Part shown: positions 50,327-58,420 of the stretch, piece by piece
Numbering within the stretch: position 1 is the first letter of the stretch
How the letters are laid out: each line of letters begins with the position of its first letter
Source: an uncultured Bacteroidales bacterium
GTDB taxonomy: Bacteria; Bacteroidota; Bacteroidia; Bacteroidales; Paludibacteraceae
Assembly: GCA_900319645.1 (NCBI GenBank)
Contig: ONPG01000005.1
Coordinates: forward strand, 62,001 to 126,000
Direction: 5' to 3'
DNA length: 64,000 nt
The notes under the pieces: model-generated
What the model was told of the DNA's origin: nothing
The model's database searches: none
The model's input: the letters and a program-made list of their open reading frames with translations, nothing else
Position numbers and translations under genes: made by a program

Positions 50327-50339
50327 CTTCTTTGATCCG

Positions 50340-53237
50340 TTAATACACGAATATATCTTTGAGGCTGAGCACTTTCACCGGACCGAGGGTCTTGAGGAAC
50401 TTCATATCTAGTTCTTTCGGGTCACCGAGTACCATATATCGGTAGTTTCGGTTGGCTACGTGCTCCTGCTGGAACTTCACCACATCGGCAAGGGTGAGTT
50501 TCTTCACTTCCTCGTACACCTCTTGGAAAATATCGTGATCCCAACCAAGGTCATTAAAATCAATATAGCTCCAAATAGGCTGATCGCGTACAAACCGACG
50601 TTGCTCTATCTGCTTGATAACGGCCTCTTTGGCATTGTCGAACGCAGTTTGTGAAATCGGCATCACGTTGCATATACTATCCAGCGTAAGGATACAGATC
50701 TCCATCTTGTCGTTCTGCGACAATACACCTTTGGTGATATAGTTGCACTCGCCTTTGTAGTTGGCATTTGCATATACAGCCCAAGAGCCGTAGCACAAAG
50801 CTTTCGACTCGCGCATCTCTTGGAACACGATACCTCCCATCGAACCGTCAAAATATTCGTTGAACAGTTTGATGATTGCGCGCTCTTTCGGATTATAGAC
50901 CTCACCCCAGTTGGCATATGCTGCGATATACGCATTGTTTGCCTTGAAGGGTGCCACCAATACCTCGCTTTTCTGCACCTGCTGCATTTGAATGCGTTGA
51001 GGAGCCACGCGTTTGGAGGCATCAGCCTGCGCCAGCAGTTTGCTCGAAGCCAGCATATTCTTCACTTCGCTCTCCTGTAACGGACCGTAATACACTACCC
51101 TTCCTATCGCCGGCACTGCGGTTCGCAGGTCTGCCAGCAGAGCAGCAGATTTCATCTTCTGCATAGTTTTCGGAGTGAGCGTACGGTGTTTCTGTACGTC
51201 CGCGCCATAGTAACCGTACTCCCTGAGAGATGAATAGCAAGCCATCTGGTCTTTTTTCTCGTCGTTATGCGATTTGATCCGGTCGTTCACCAACTCCCTC
51301 AGTACAGCCTCGTCCGGTTTGGCTGTCAGCACGTGATCTTCCATCAAAGCCAATGCTTTCGGTAATGATTCCTTCAAGCCGTACAGATAGAACTGCGTCT
51401 CGTTTCTACTGCTGTTTACCCACGCTTCCGCGGCTTCGGCGTAGAGGGCTTTCTTGTATTGTTCGGTGGTGAGGTCGGCTGTGCCAAGATAGCCTAACAA
51501 GTCCGTTGCGATATCCAGTTGCGGAGCTTGGTCGATGCCTTTGGGGGCGATAAATACAAGGTCACTCAGGTCGTTCTCTGTGTTCTGACGGTAAAGCAAC
51601 TCCACTCCGTTCGGCAGTGTACTGCGACTCAGATCCTTTTCAAAATCAAGGAACTGCGGTTGGCAGCGTTCGGCGGGCATCACCATCAGACGGTCGTAGA
51701 ACTCCGACGTCGCCTCACGGTTCATCTCGATGGGGGTGATACCCGGCTTCTCCATCTTCGGAGGATTGGAATTCTCATTGTGCTCCTTGAATACACACAC
51801 ATAGTTGTCTCTGAAATACGTGTTGGCTACGCGGACGATATCCTCTTTCGTCACCTTCTCTTTGCGTGCCATTTCGTGAACAATATCCTCATATGGAATC
51901 TGATAGATGTGGGCATTGATGAACGGTTGCACGCGTGCTACATTGTATTGCAGTTCCAGCAGTTGGCTGCGTTTCTTGTTGCGGATGATGGCTGGTATCA
52001 GATCCGCATCAAAATCGCCTTTTTTCAGTTTCTCTATCTCTGCCAGCAGAATCTGGCGCACTTCTTCCAGTTTCTGTTTTTCCTTCGGTTGAGCGCTCAC
52101 GAAATAAGTGGAGTAATCTCCTGCTGTCCAGAACATCGAGCGGACGGAAAGCAACTGTTGTTTCTGGATAATATCTACGTCCATCAGTCCGCATCTGCCG
52201 TTTTGGAGTACATAATCCATCACCTCTATTGCATCAATATCTGCGTGTTTGATATCCGGCATCTTCCATGCAAGATATATTTCCGGTGCTTCTTTTCCAA
52301 ACACCACGGTGTCCTTGTGAACGTTCAGGTCGGCTTGCTGATACCGGATAGGTGCCGGACTCTTTCTCGGTTCCCATTTGCCGAAATACGCATCTATCAC
52401 TTTGATCGCGTTGTCGTACTCAAAATCTCCCGACAGACAGATTGCCACATTATTCGGACGGTAATACGTATCGTAGAACTTGCGGATATTCTTGATACTC
52501 GGGTTCTTCAGGTCTTCCTGTGTACCGAGAACGGTGTGCTGACGGTAAGGGATATTGGGATACAGAACCTGATTGATTGCCAGATCCACCTTGTCGAAAT
52601 CATATGTTGAATACATATTAAACTCCTCATATACGGTCTCCAGTTCCGTGTGGAACCCACGGATAACCAGGTTGCGGAAACGGTCGGACTCAATCATCGC
52701 CCATCGTGTCAACTCGCCCGAAGGGATAACCTCGTGATAACAAGTCTGATCCGTACTCGTATAGGCATTCACAGCCGTGGCACCTATTCCTGACATCAGC
52801 TTGTCAAACTCATTGGCTATGGCTATCTTTGAGTTCTCGTACGAGAACGAGTCTATCAGATGATAGATCGCCTTGCGTTTGTCTGGGTCGGTGGTCTTGC
52901 CGTACTCCTCATACAACTTGTCGATAGCGTTCAAGTTCGGCAATTCCTTTTGGTAGTTGGTCGTACCATAGGATTTAGTACCCTTGAACATAATGTGTTC
53001 CTGGTAGTGCGCCAGACCGGTGGACTCCAGCGGGTCGTTCTGGCTGCCCGCACGCACGACAATAAAGGTTTGAATCTCCGGTTCGGCACGGTTCTGAGTG
53101 AGATAGACCGTCAGACCATTGTCAAGCCTGTAGATTCGAGCCTTCAGAGGATCACCTTCTACGGTTTGATACGTGTACTCTTTTGCCAGCATACTCATTG
53201 ATGCCATGGCAAGAAACAATAAAACGACTTTTCTCAT
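50340..53237 (-). CDS. Secreted M16 family zinc metallopeptidase, 965 aa
   Basis: Pitrilysin-type peptidase with a signal peptide (1-18). The zinc-binding HxxEH is in GLAHYQEHIMFKG (near residue 80), and the distal Glu is in ELETVYEEFNMY. The second M16 domain (about 540-960) lacks the motif, as is normal. Likely periplasmic or surface degradation of peptides. Monocistronic as far as seen: terminator 14 bp after the stop; no clear promoter was identified in the 347-bp gap upstream. Confidence 0.92.
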   Translation of the reverse strand: MRKVVLLFLAMASMSMLAKEYTYQTVEGDPLKARIYRLDNGLTVYLTQNRAEPEIQTFIVVRAGSQNDPLESTGLAHYQEHIMFKGTKSYGTTNYQKELPNLNAIDKLYEEYGKTTDPDKRKAIYHLIDSFSYENSKIAIANEFDKLMSGIGATAVNAYTSTDQTCYHEVIPSGELTRWAMIESDRFRNLVIRGFHTELETVYEEFNMYSTYDFDKVDLAINQVLYPNIPYRQHTVLGTQEDLKNPSIKNIRKFYDTYYRPNNVAICLSGDFEYDNAIKVIDAYFGKWEPRKSPAPIRYQQADLNVHKDTVVFGKEAPEIYLAWKMPDIKHADIDAIEVMDYVLQNGRCGLMDVDIIQKQQLLSVRSMFWTAGDYSTYFVSAQPKEKQKLEEVRQILLAEIEKLKKGDFDADLIPAIIRNKKRSQLLELQYNVARVQPFINAHIYQIPYEDIVHEMARKEKVTKEDIVRVANTYFRDNYVCVFKEHNENSNPPKMEKPGITPIEMNREATSEFYDRLMVMPAERCQPQFLDFEKDLSRSTLPNGVELLYRQNTENDLSDLVFIAPKGIDQAPQLDIATDLLGYLGTADLTTEQYKKALYAEAAEAWVNSSRNETQFYLYGLKESLPKALALMEDHVLTAKPDEAVLRELVNDRIKSHNDEKKDQMACYSSLREYGYYGADVQKHRTLTPKTMQKMKSAALLADLRTAVPAIGRVVYYGPLQESEVKNMLASSKLLAQADASKRVAPQRIQMQQVQKSEVLVAPFKANNAYIAAYANWGEVYNPKERAIIKLFNEYFDGSMGGIVFQEMRESKALCYGSWAVYANANYKGECNYITKGVLSQNDKMEICILTLDSICNVMPISQTAFDNAKEAVIKQIEQRRFVRDQPIWSYIDFNDLGWDHDIFQEVYEEVKKLTLADVVKFQQEHVANRNYRYMVLGDPKELDMKFLKTLGPVKVLSLKDIFVY

Positions 53238-53354
53238 AGTGAGTATTTGTTAATGAGTTAATAATTAAATATCGTTGGTAGAACAATCTACCTTCGTTAG
53301 TCCTTCTCTTTCGTTCGTTGCCCAGTCTTGGAGACAGGTTCTACGTCCCTTCGC

Positions 53355-53403
53355 GCTTTCACCTTTCACTTTTCACCTTTCACTTTTCACTTTTCAGTTT
53401 TCA
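53355..53403. repeat. 7-bp tandem array (cttttca), seven units
   Basis: Units gctttca, cctttca, cttttca, cctttca, cttttca, cttttca, gttttca. Intergenic, upstream of the M16 peptidase gene. Confidence 0.92.
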
Positions 53404-53407
53404 GTTT

Positions 53408-53451
53408 AATATCGGTCCATTATCGGTCCAATATCGAGCCAATATCGGGAT
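53408..53451. repeat. 11-bp tandem array (aatatcggtcc), four units
   Basis: Units aatatcggtcc, attatcggtcc, aatatcgagcc, aatatcgggat. It follows the heptamer array with a gap of 4 bp, the same pairing as at 5271-5351. Confidence 0.9.
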
Positions 53452-53510
53452 AGGCCCCCTTTTTTTCACACTTTTCCCCCTACTTCGCAGCAAAAAAAAT
53501 GTCTGTTTAT

Positions 53511-53527
53511 CCGGCATACTATGCCGG
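53511..53527. terminator. Possible terminator hairpin after the HAD phosphatase gene
   Basis: CCGGCAT (53511-53517) with ATGCCGG (53521-53527). The T-run is on the plus strand, but the gene that ends nearby (53585) is on the minus strand, so the assignment is weak. Confidence 0.35.
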
Positions 53528-53584
53528 TTTTTCCGCTGACAGGTCTTGGTAGCTCCCGTGAACTTCGCCACCTGGCTACTCTTT

Positions 53585-54238
53585 TCACCACAGTTCGGTT
53601 GGGGAGTCGATAATCCGTTCGCAGCCGGCCTCCACAAGTTTCTCTCGCGGCACAAATCCCCACGAGCAGGCAACAAACGGCACTCCGGCGTTCGCTGCGG
53701 TGTCACGGTCCACCAGACTGTCACCGACGTAGGTAATGGATAATTCCTCTTCTTCCCTTTGTACCTTCTCCAAGATGTCCCGTACAATTTGAGGATTGGG
53801 CTTGCGCTCCACCCCAACCCGTTCGCCCAGAACAACATTAAACATCCCGGGGAAGAAATGCGCGACGATCTTCTCCGTCGCTTCTTGGTACTTGTTGCTC
53901 GCCACTGCCATCCGGCAGCCTCGTGCTTTCAGAGCCGCCAACAGTTCGGGTATTCCCTCGTAAGGCTTGGTATAATCGCAGTTGTGTGTGTTGTAATAAG
54001 GCACAAAATACTCCCGCAGCCGCTTTACAGTCTGCTCGTCCTTGTGCCCTTCCGGCAGAGCACGCTCAATCAGTTTGTTCACTCCGTTGCCCACCAAACG
54101 CGGATATTCGCTGATGGAGTGCGTGGGATAGCCACAAGCCTCCAGCGCGTGGTTGCAGGCATAACCCAGATCGTCTATCGTGTTGAGCAACGTGCCGTCC
54201 AGGTCAAAGATAACAAGAGATATCAGCTTATTGTTCAT
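53585..54238 (-). CDS. HAD family phosphatase (phosphoglycolate phosphatase-like), 217 aa
   Basis: Haloacid dehalogenase superfamily hydrolase. Nucleophile motif VIFDLDGTLLNT (about 9-20), the Ser/Thr and Lys motif regions (VASNKYQEATEK; ERKPNPQIV), and the late acidic motif TYVGDSLVDRDTAANAG. Length and alpha-helical cap match the Gph/PGP branch. Substrate uncertain. The start overlaps the MgtC gene by 11 bp. Confidence 0.9.
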   Translation of the reverse strand: MNNKLISLVIFDLDGTLLNTIDDLGYACNHALEACGYPTHSISEYPRLVGNGVNKLIERALPEGHKDEQTVKRLREYFVPYYNTHNCDYTKPYEGIPELLAALKARGCRMAVASNKYQEATEKIVAHFFPGMFNVVLGERVGVERKPNPQIVRDILEKVQREEEELSITYVGDSLVDRDTAANAGVPFVACSWGFVPREKLVEAGCERIIDSPTELW

Positions 54239-54659
54239 GTTTGTCTTTCTCCGAGCGGAGATGTTTAAAGAAGATGTTTACTATCATAATCGCCATCGTT
54301 CCTACTATCGCCTCCACAAACATTCCTGCTCCGCAGAGGCAGCCGATAGCTGCAGCACACCACACTGTGGCAGCTGTGGTAAGACCTTTGACAGAATCGC
54401 CGTCCTTGAAGATGATACCTGCGCCCAGAAAGCCGATACCCGACACCACCTGGGCGATAATACGCGAGTTGTCCCCGCCGATAATACTCGGCGACATCAG
54501 CACATACAACGCACTGCCGATAGCAATGAGCGAGATTGTGCGTGTACCGACCACCTTGCCGTGCAACTCACGCTCCATCCCGATCAGATAGCCCAAAGCT
54601 GTGGCAAGCACTAACTTGGTCAGCAACTGGATCAAATTTGTATTCAAGAAATTCTCCAT
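54228..54659 (-). CDS. MgtC/SapB family membrane protein, 143 aa
   Basis: Small membrane protein with four or five helices. The family signature is seen as LIGMERELHGKVVGTRTISLIAIGSALY, then GIGFLGAGIIFKDGDSVKGLTTAATVW. The long C-terminal domain of virulence-type MgtC is absent. In pathogens MgtC limits the F-type ATPase and helps in low magnesium; a role here is not shown. Five bp follow the lipoate ligase gene. Confidence 0.9.
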   Translation of the reverse strand: MENFLNTNLIQLLTKLVLATALGYLIGMERELHGKVVGTRTISLIAIGSALYVLMSPSIIGGDNSRIIAQVVSGIGFLGAGIIFKDGDSVKGLTTAATVWCAAAIGCLCGAGMFVEAIVGTMAIMIVNIFFKHLRSEKDKHEQ

Positions 54660-54660
54660 T

Positions 54661-54688
54661 TGATTTACGTTTGATGATTTATGATTGT
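54661..54688. repeat. 7-bp array over the end of the lipoate ligase gene
   Basis: Units tgattta, cgtttga, tgattta, tgattgt; they encode the C-terminal Ile-Ile-Asn-His-Gln-Thr and include the stop codon (54667-54665). Confidence 0.7.
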
Positions 54689-55291
54689 TTTTTCGATTTG
54701 TTTTCGGAACTGTTCCATCTCGCCGAGATCGCTGATCTCCCGCAGGTTGCGCACGCGCTGTCTGACCGACTGAACCGCGTGTTTCTCCAGTTTCTGCGCA
54801 GAAGGAGTGATAGCCTGTTGGAGCGCATCTATATCGACGTCGTAGAGCATACAGGCGTGTACCACAGTGCCTGTAAGCGTGGTGTAGCAGGCTGTGCCCG
54901 CTACCTTGCGTCCGCCCACAAGCACGTCGTTGTGCGCCGTAGTTACCGCCTCATAGCCAAGCTTTTGCAGTCCGCTTGCCAGAATCCGGAGGAACTCGCT
55001 GAACACCTCCTGCGAACGGGTGGAAGGCGAGATATACGACACCATCAGGTTGCCGCCATCAGCATAAACACATCCTCCTCCGCTCTGCCGTTGCACGACG
55101 CGGACATTGTGCGCCGAACAATAGGCATCGTTGACCTCCTGTTCGCGGATCTGATGGCGACCGTAGATAACCGTCGGTGCAACGATCCAGGTGAAAAGCG
55201 TCAGCTCTGTCACACTCTTCACCATCTCCGCCTCCATCGCCAGATACTCCTCCAGCAGCAGACCTTCCTTAGGATGAATCAGTTTTACCAT
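54665..55291 (-). CDS. Lipoate-protein ligase A family protein, 208 aa
   Basis: Biotin/lipoate A/B ligase fold: attaches lipoate or octanoate to lipoyl domains (glycine cleavage H protein, 2-oxoacid dehydrogenases). Motifs RQSGGGCVYADGGNLMVSYI (about 68-87) and the lysine-containing HNDVLVGGRKVAGTA are clear. Shorter than E. coli LplA, lacking its accessory domain, like stand-alone small ligases or octanoyl-transferases. The last few residues are encoded by a heptamer array. Confidence 0.87.
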   Translation of the reverse strand: MVKLIHPKEGLLLEEYLAMEAEMVKSVTELTLFTWIVAPTVIYGRHQIREQEVNDAYCSAHNVRVVQRQSGGGCVYADGGNLMVSYISPSTRSQEVFSEFLRILASGLQKLGYEAVTTAHNDVLVGGRKVAGTACYTTLTGTVVHACMLYDVDIDALQQAITPSAQKLEKHAVQSVRQRVRNLREISDLGEMEQFRKQIEKTIINHQT

Positions 55292-55387
55292 TACAGCTCT
55301 CGTTATTACGTTATTACGTTTCCCCGCCTCTCTTCGATTGTCCAGATTTTCGCTTGTCGAAAATCATCTTCCGAACGAAGCGAGATC

Positions 55388-55422
55388 ATTTTCAATTTTC
55401 AATTTTCAACTTTCAATTTTCT
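55388..55422. repeat. 7-bp tandem array (attttca) overlapping a stop codon
   Basis: Five units: attttca x3, actttca, attttct. It contains the stop codon (55415-55413) of the guanine deaminase; TGA recurs every 7 bp. Confidence 0.92.
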
Positions 55423-56690
55423 TTGATTCTCGGCTGTGCGATCTCCTTGCCCTGGCAGAACCGGTGGGTCAGTTGGCGGTCGTCGCCAAGATAGATATAC
55501 CGCTCCAGCCGGTGTTGCAAGGAATAGTTGTCGAAATTCAAATCCGAGTCGTCCACTACCAGTGCATCAAAGGCGTAGCCGGGCTCGAAACTGCCGACCT
55601 TGCCGAAGAACGAACCTCCGGACTTCGTGGCCAGCCAGAACGCTTCGCTCAGGCTGAGGAACATCTCGCGATGACCGCCGTGTACCCATTTCATCTTCGA
55701 CATCTGGAGCGTGTAATGGATAGCACGGAAAATAGAGAATCCGCTTCCTGCCGACACATCCGAACCCAAAGCGACAGGGATACCGGCGTTCATAAACCGG
55801 CGGATAGGCGCAATGCCCGAACCAAGGTTGCAGTTGGAGGTCGGACAATGGACGGCAAACACATGGTTAGCCCGCATCAACTCAAACTCCTCGCCTGCGG
55901 TGTAGCAGCAATGTGCCATCAGCGTCGGCGTCTGGCCGAACAGACCATAACGACGGTAAGCGTCGCCGTAACACGTCGATTCGGGTTCCAACTCCTTAAC
56001 CCACTCGATCTCCGATTGGTTCTCGCTGAGGTGGGATTGCACCGGCAGATGATACTCGTTCGCCAGTTGTCCGAGCGCAGTGAGCATCTCTGGCGTACAG
56101 CTGGGCACGAAACGTGGAGTGACGATAGCCGACACCAGCGGCATCGTTGCCGTGCGCGCCATCACACGACGGGTACCCTCGATCACTTCTTCCGTCGTGT
56201 TACGGAGCGTTTCCGGACAGTTGCGATCCATTCCGACCAAACCGATCATTCCGCCCATTCCTGCTTCGTGCAGCAGATCCGCCAACAAACACGACGCCTC
56301 CGGGTGGATCGTCGCGAAGATAGCGGCACGCATCGTACCGAGTTTCCACAGGTCACGCACAAAACGGCGGTACATCCGCTCGGCGTACTGCAAATCCCGG
56401 TATTTGGTCTCCTCGGGGAACGTATAGGTATTAAGCCACGGAAGGAGCTCCTGATCCATGGCAATGCCTAAGTTGCGGTATTGCGGTGCGTGTACGTGCA
56501 GGTCGTTCATCGCCGGCATCAACAACTGGTCGCCGAAATCGGTAACCGGCACATCTTTGTATTGCTCCGGTAATTCCGCAAAAGTGCCGACCACACAACC
56601 GTCATCGCCCACTACCACATAGCCGTGCTCCAGCATCTCAAATCGCTCGGGCTCCGGCGTAAACAAGATATTCGCTTTATATGCTTTCAT
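55413..56690 (-). CDS. Guanine deaminase-like amidohydrolase, 425 aa
   Basis: Metal-dependent deaminase predicted to convert guanine to xanthine. The metal-binding DLHVHAPQYRNLG (about 63-75), VQSHLSEN (about 213-220), MAHCCYTAGEE and VALGSDVSAGSG motifs form the usual amidohydrolase site. The segment PQYRNLGIAMDQELLPWLNTY resembles guanine deaminases more than cytosine or S-adenosylhomocysteine deaminases. Length is normal. Confidence 0.87.
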   Translation of the reverse strand: MKAYKANILFTPEPERFEMLEHGYVVVGDDGCVVGTFAELPEQYKDVPVTDFGDQLLMPAMNDLHVHAPQYRNLGIAMDQELLPWLNTYTFPEETKYRDLQYAERMYRRFVRDLWKLGTMRAAIFATIHPEASCLLADLLHEAGMGGMIGLVGMDRNCPETLRNTTEEVIEGTRRVMARTATMPLVSAIVTPRFVPSCTPEMLTALGQLANEYHLPVQSHLSENQSEIEWVKELEPESTCYGDAYRRYGLFGQTPTLMAHCCYTAGEEFELMRANHVFAVHCPTSNCNLGSGIAPIRRFMNAGIPVALGSDVSAGSGFSIFRAIHYTLQMSKMKWVHGGHREMFLSLSEAFWLATKSGGSFFGKVGSFEPGYAFDALVVDDSDLNFDNYSLQHRLERYIYLGDDRQLTHRFCQGKEIAQPRIKEN

Positions 56691-56719
56691 GTTTTTGTTT
56701 GGATAAATTTACCACTACT

Positions 56720-57496
56720 CTATTGCGCGAGCCCTCTCTGGCGAACAGCCTCATAGATAAACACGCCCGCTGCCACCGACACATTGAGCGACTCGATGAC
56801 ACCTGTCATTGGAAGACGAACCTGATCGGTACAAAGTTTGAGGTTCTCCTCATAAATACCTTTTTCCTCCGAACCCATCACAATACAGGTCGGAACAGTC
56901 ATATCAACCTCGGTGTAGTTGCGCTCAGTGTGCTCGGTAGCAGCCACGATACGCAAACCGCTCTCCTGCAAGTAACGAAGCGCATTCTGCAGGTTCTCCA
57001 CTTTGCAAATCGGCAACGTGTGCAACGCTCCGGCAGAAGCCTTGACGGCATCGCCGTTGATAGCCGCACTTCCGCGCGTACCTATAATAAGCGCGTGTAC
57101 ACCCGCGCACACACACGTACGGGCGATAGCTCCGAAATTGCGCACATCGGTCACTCCGTCCAGCATCATCAAAAGCGGCGTCTTGCCTTCGTCGTACAAA
57201 CTCTGCACTAAACTATCCAGCGGCGTGAACTCTATCGGACTGAGAAATGCAATCACGCCCTGGTGATTTTTGTCCGTAAACTGATTCAGTTTCTCCAGCG
57301 GTACTCGCTGAACCTGCGTGCCGGTTCCTTCTAACTTAATCAGCAACTCTCGTCCTATTGCCGAACTCATATCGCGGCGTACCAGCACTTTGTCAAGCAC
57401 CTTGCCTGCGTCAATCGCTTCCATCACAGCGCGCACGCCGAAAATCATCTCTTTCTCCGGCGGACGTTTGGTTTCATATTGTTTCTTCTGTATCAT
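56720..57496 (-). CDS. rlmB: 23S rRNA (guanosine-2'-O-)-methyltransferase RlmB-like, 258 aa
   Basis: SPOUT-class methyltransferase. N-terminal substrate-binding domain (about 18-95), then the knotted domain with VTDVRNFGAIARTC, IVMGSEEKGI and LNVSVAAGVFIYEAVRQR. This fits RlmB (G2251 of 23S rRNA) or a close TrmH-family relative. Start codon follows the barrel-protein gene by 21 bp. Confidence 0.92.
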   Translation of the reverse strand: MIQKKQYETKRPPEKEMIFGVRAVMEAIDAGKVLDKVLVRRDMSSAIGRELLIKLEGTGTQVQRVPLEKLNQFTDKNHQGVIAFLSPIEFTPLDSLVQSLYDEGKTPLLMMLDGVTDVRNFGAIARTCVCAGVHALIIGTRGSAAINGDAVKASAGALHTLPICKVENLQNALRYLQESGLRIVAATEHTERNYTEVDMTVPTCIVMGSEEKGIYEENLKLCTDQVRLPMTGVIESLNVSVAAGVFIYEAVRQRGLAQ

Positions 57497-57517
57497 AATA
57501 AATTTTATTTCTTTATG

Positions 57518-58420
57518 CTACCAAAAATAGCATTTACATTCTTTTGCATTTTTCTTCAGCGGATTATACGGAGCTATTCGGTAGGATACTTTGATTCCGA
57601 CATCGTAGATATTTCTCGCTGAGACCAAACGCTCGCCTTGTCTGTTAGCAGTCTCGACGGTTGCCAGCACGCGATGCAGAGGAAGCCCCTCCTGCATATT
57701 TGACAACATCAATAAGGATATTCGATCAGAGGCCAAGGCGGTCTCATTAGCGAACGAATAGTCTGCATAAAGACCGAGTGATATGTATGATTTATAATGT
57801 TGTGCAACATAAACCTGAATATCATAGCATAATTCCGCTGCAAGCCACCATTGTATCTGCTTTACGTTATTTTTCCCGCTTTGTATTTCTTTAAAAGAAC
57901 GCGAAGCTGCTAATGGGAAAGACTCGTAAACACGGTTGTCCCGGTTGGGATAATAAACCGATAATGCCGCATCATCTACATTCTCCGCCCAAACGCCATG
58001 GAGAGGAAATACTATTTTAGGACCAATATAAAATGCGACTTGTTTTCCTGTTAGCGCCAACTGGAGAGGTATGCCAACAGACCAAGTAGTGTACATTTCT
58101 CTTAACCGCCCGATTGTATAATCAATCTGTATCGGTTCTTTCTCAATATCTATCGTCTTATACGTATCGGTATAACCGTTTTTTCCAAATCCGGCTTGGT
58201 GTCTGTCAATAATTGCTCCTGCTCGCATACCAACTACCCGAGATGAATGATAGCTGTAGGTTAACTGCACTCCCGCGTGGAGACTTGGTACCGGTGATAC
58301 ATAGGTGCATTGCGCACGATAATCTGCCATGCCGACCCGTAATCCCGCTTCAAACAGGTGCTCAGCGTGTGCCATGAGCGGAAGCGACAGCAAAACCCAT
58401 ATAATTCGTTTCGTTCTCAT
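57518..58420 (-). CDS. Outer-membrane beta-barrel-like protein of unknown function, 300 aa
   Basis: Not recognised as a named family. Signal peptide (MRTKRIIWVLLSLPLMAHA) and alternating polar/aromatic strands throughout (for example LQLALTGKQVAFYIGPKIVF, then YKSYISLGLYADYS) suggest a small outer-membrane beta-barrel of the porin/OmpW-like kind. The ATG at 58420 overlaps the preceding stop by 4 bp (ATGA), so it is coupled to the FISUMP-type protein. Confidence 0.7.
   Translation of the reverse strand: MRTKRIIWVLLSLPLMAHAEHLFEAGLRVGMADYRAQCTYVSPVPSLHAGVQLTYSYHSSRVVGMRAGAIIDRHQAGFGKNGYTDTYKTIDIEKEPIQIDYTIGRLREMYTTWSVGIPLQLALTGKQVAFYIGPKIVFPLHGVWAENVDDAALSVYYPNRDNRVYESFPLAASRSFKEIQSGKNNVKQIQWWLAAELCYDIQVYVAQHYKSYISLGLYADYSFANETALASDRISLLMLSNMQEGLPLHRVLATVETANRQGERLVSARNIYDVGIKVSYRIAPYNPLKKNAKECKCYFW

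Larger units (their letters stand above)
49955..50339. other. Structured intergenic region: inverted repeat element and hairpin repeats
   Basis: No gene is seen. From left: aminotransferase promoter, a cloverleaf-capable inverted repeat (49995-50159), two 77-bp direct repeats each with a GC-rich hairpin (50152-50305), and the M16 peptidase terminator (50305-50326). Confidence 0.75.
53238..53584. other. Intergenic region with two tandem arrays and a hairpin
   Basis: No gene is seen. It contains a 7-bp array (53355-53403), an 11-bp array directly after it (53408-53451) and a hairpin (53511-53527) followed by TTTTT on the plus strand. No TAnnTTTG promoter was found for the M16 gene. Confidence 0.6.

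Noticed and set aside
53401..53838. Frameshifted or extended HAD phosphatase
   Set aside because: The gene at 53585-54238 is full length with all motifs; the overlapping frame has no similarity.
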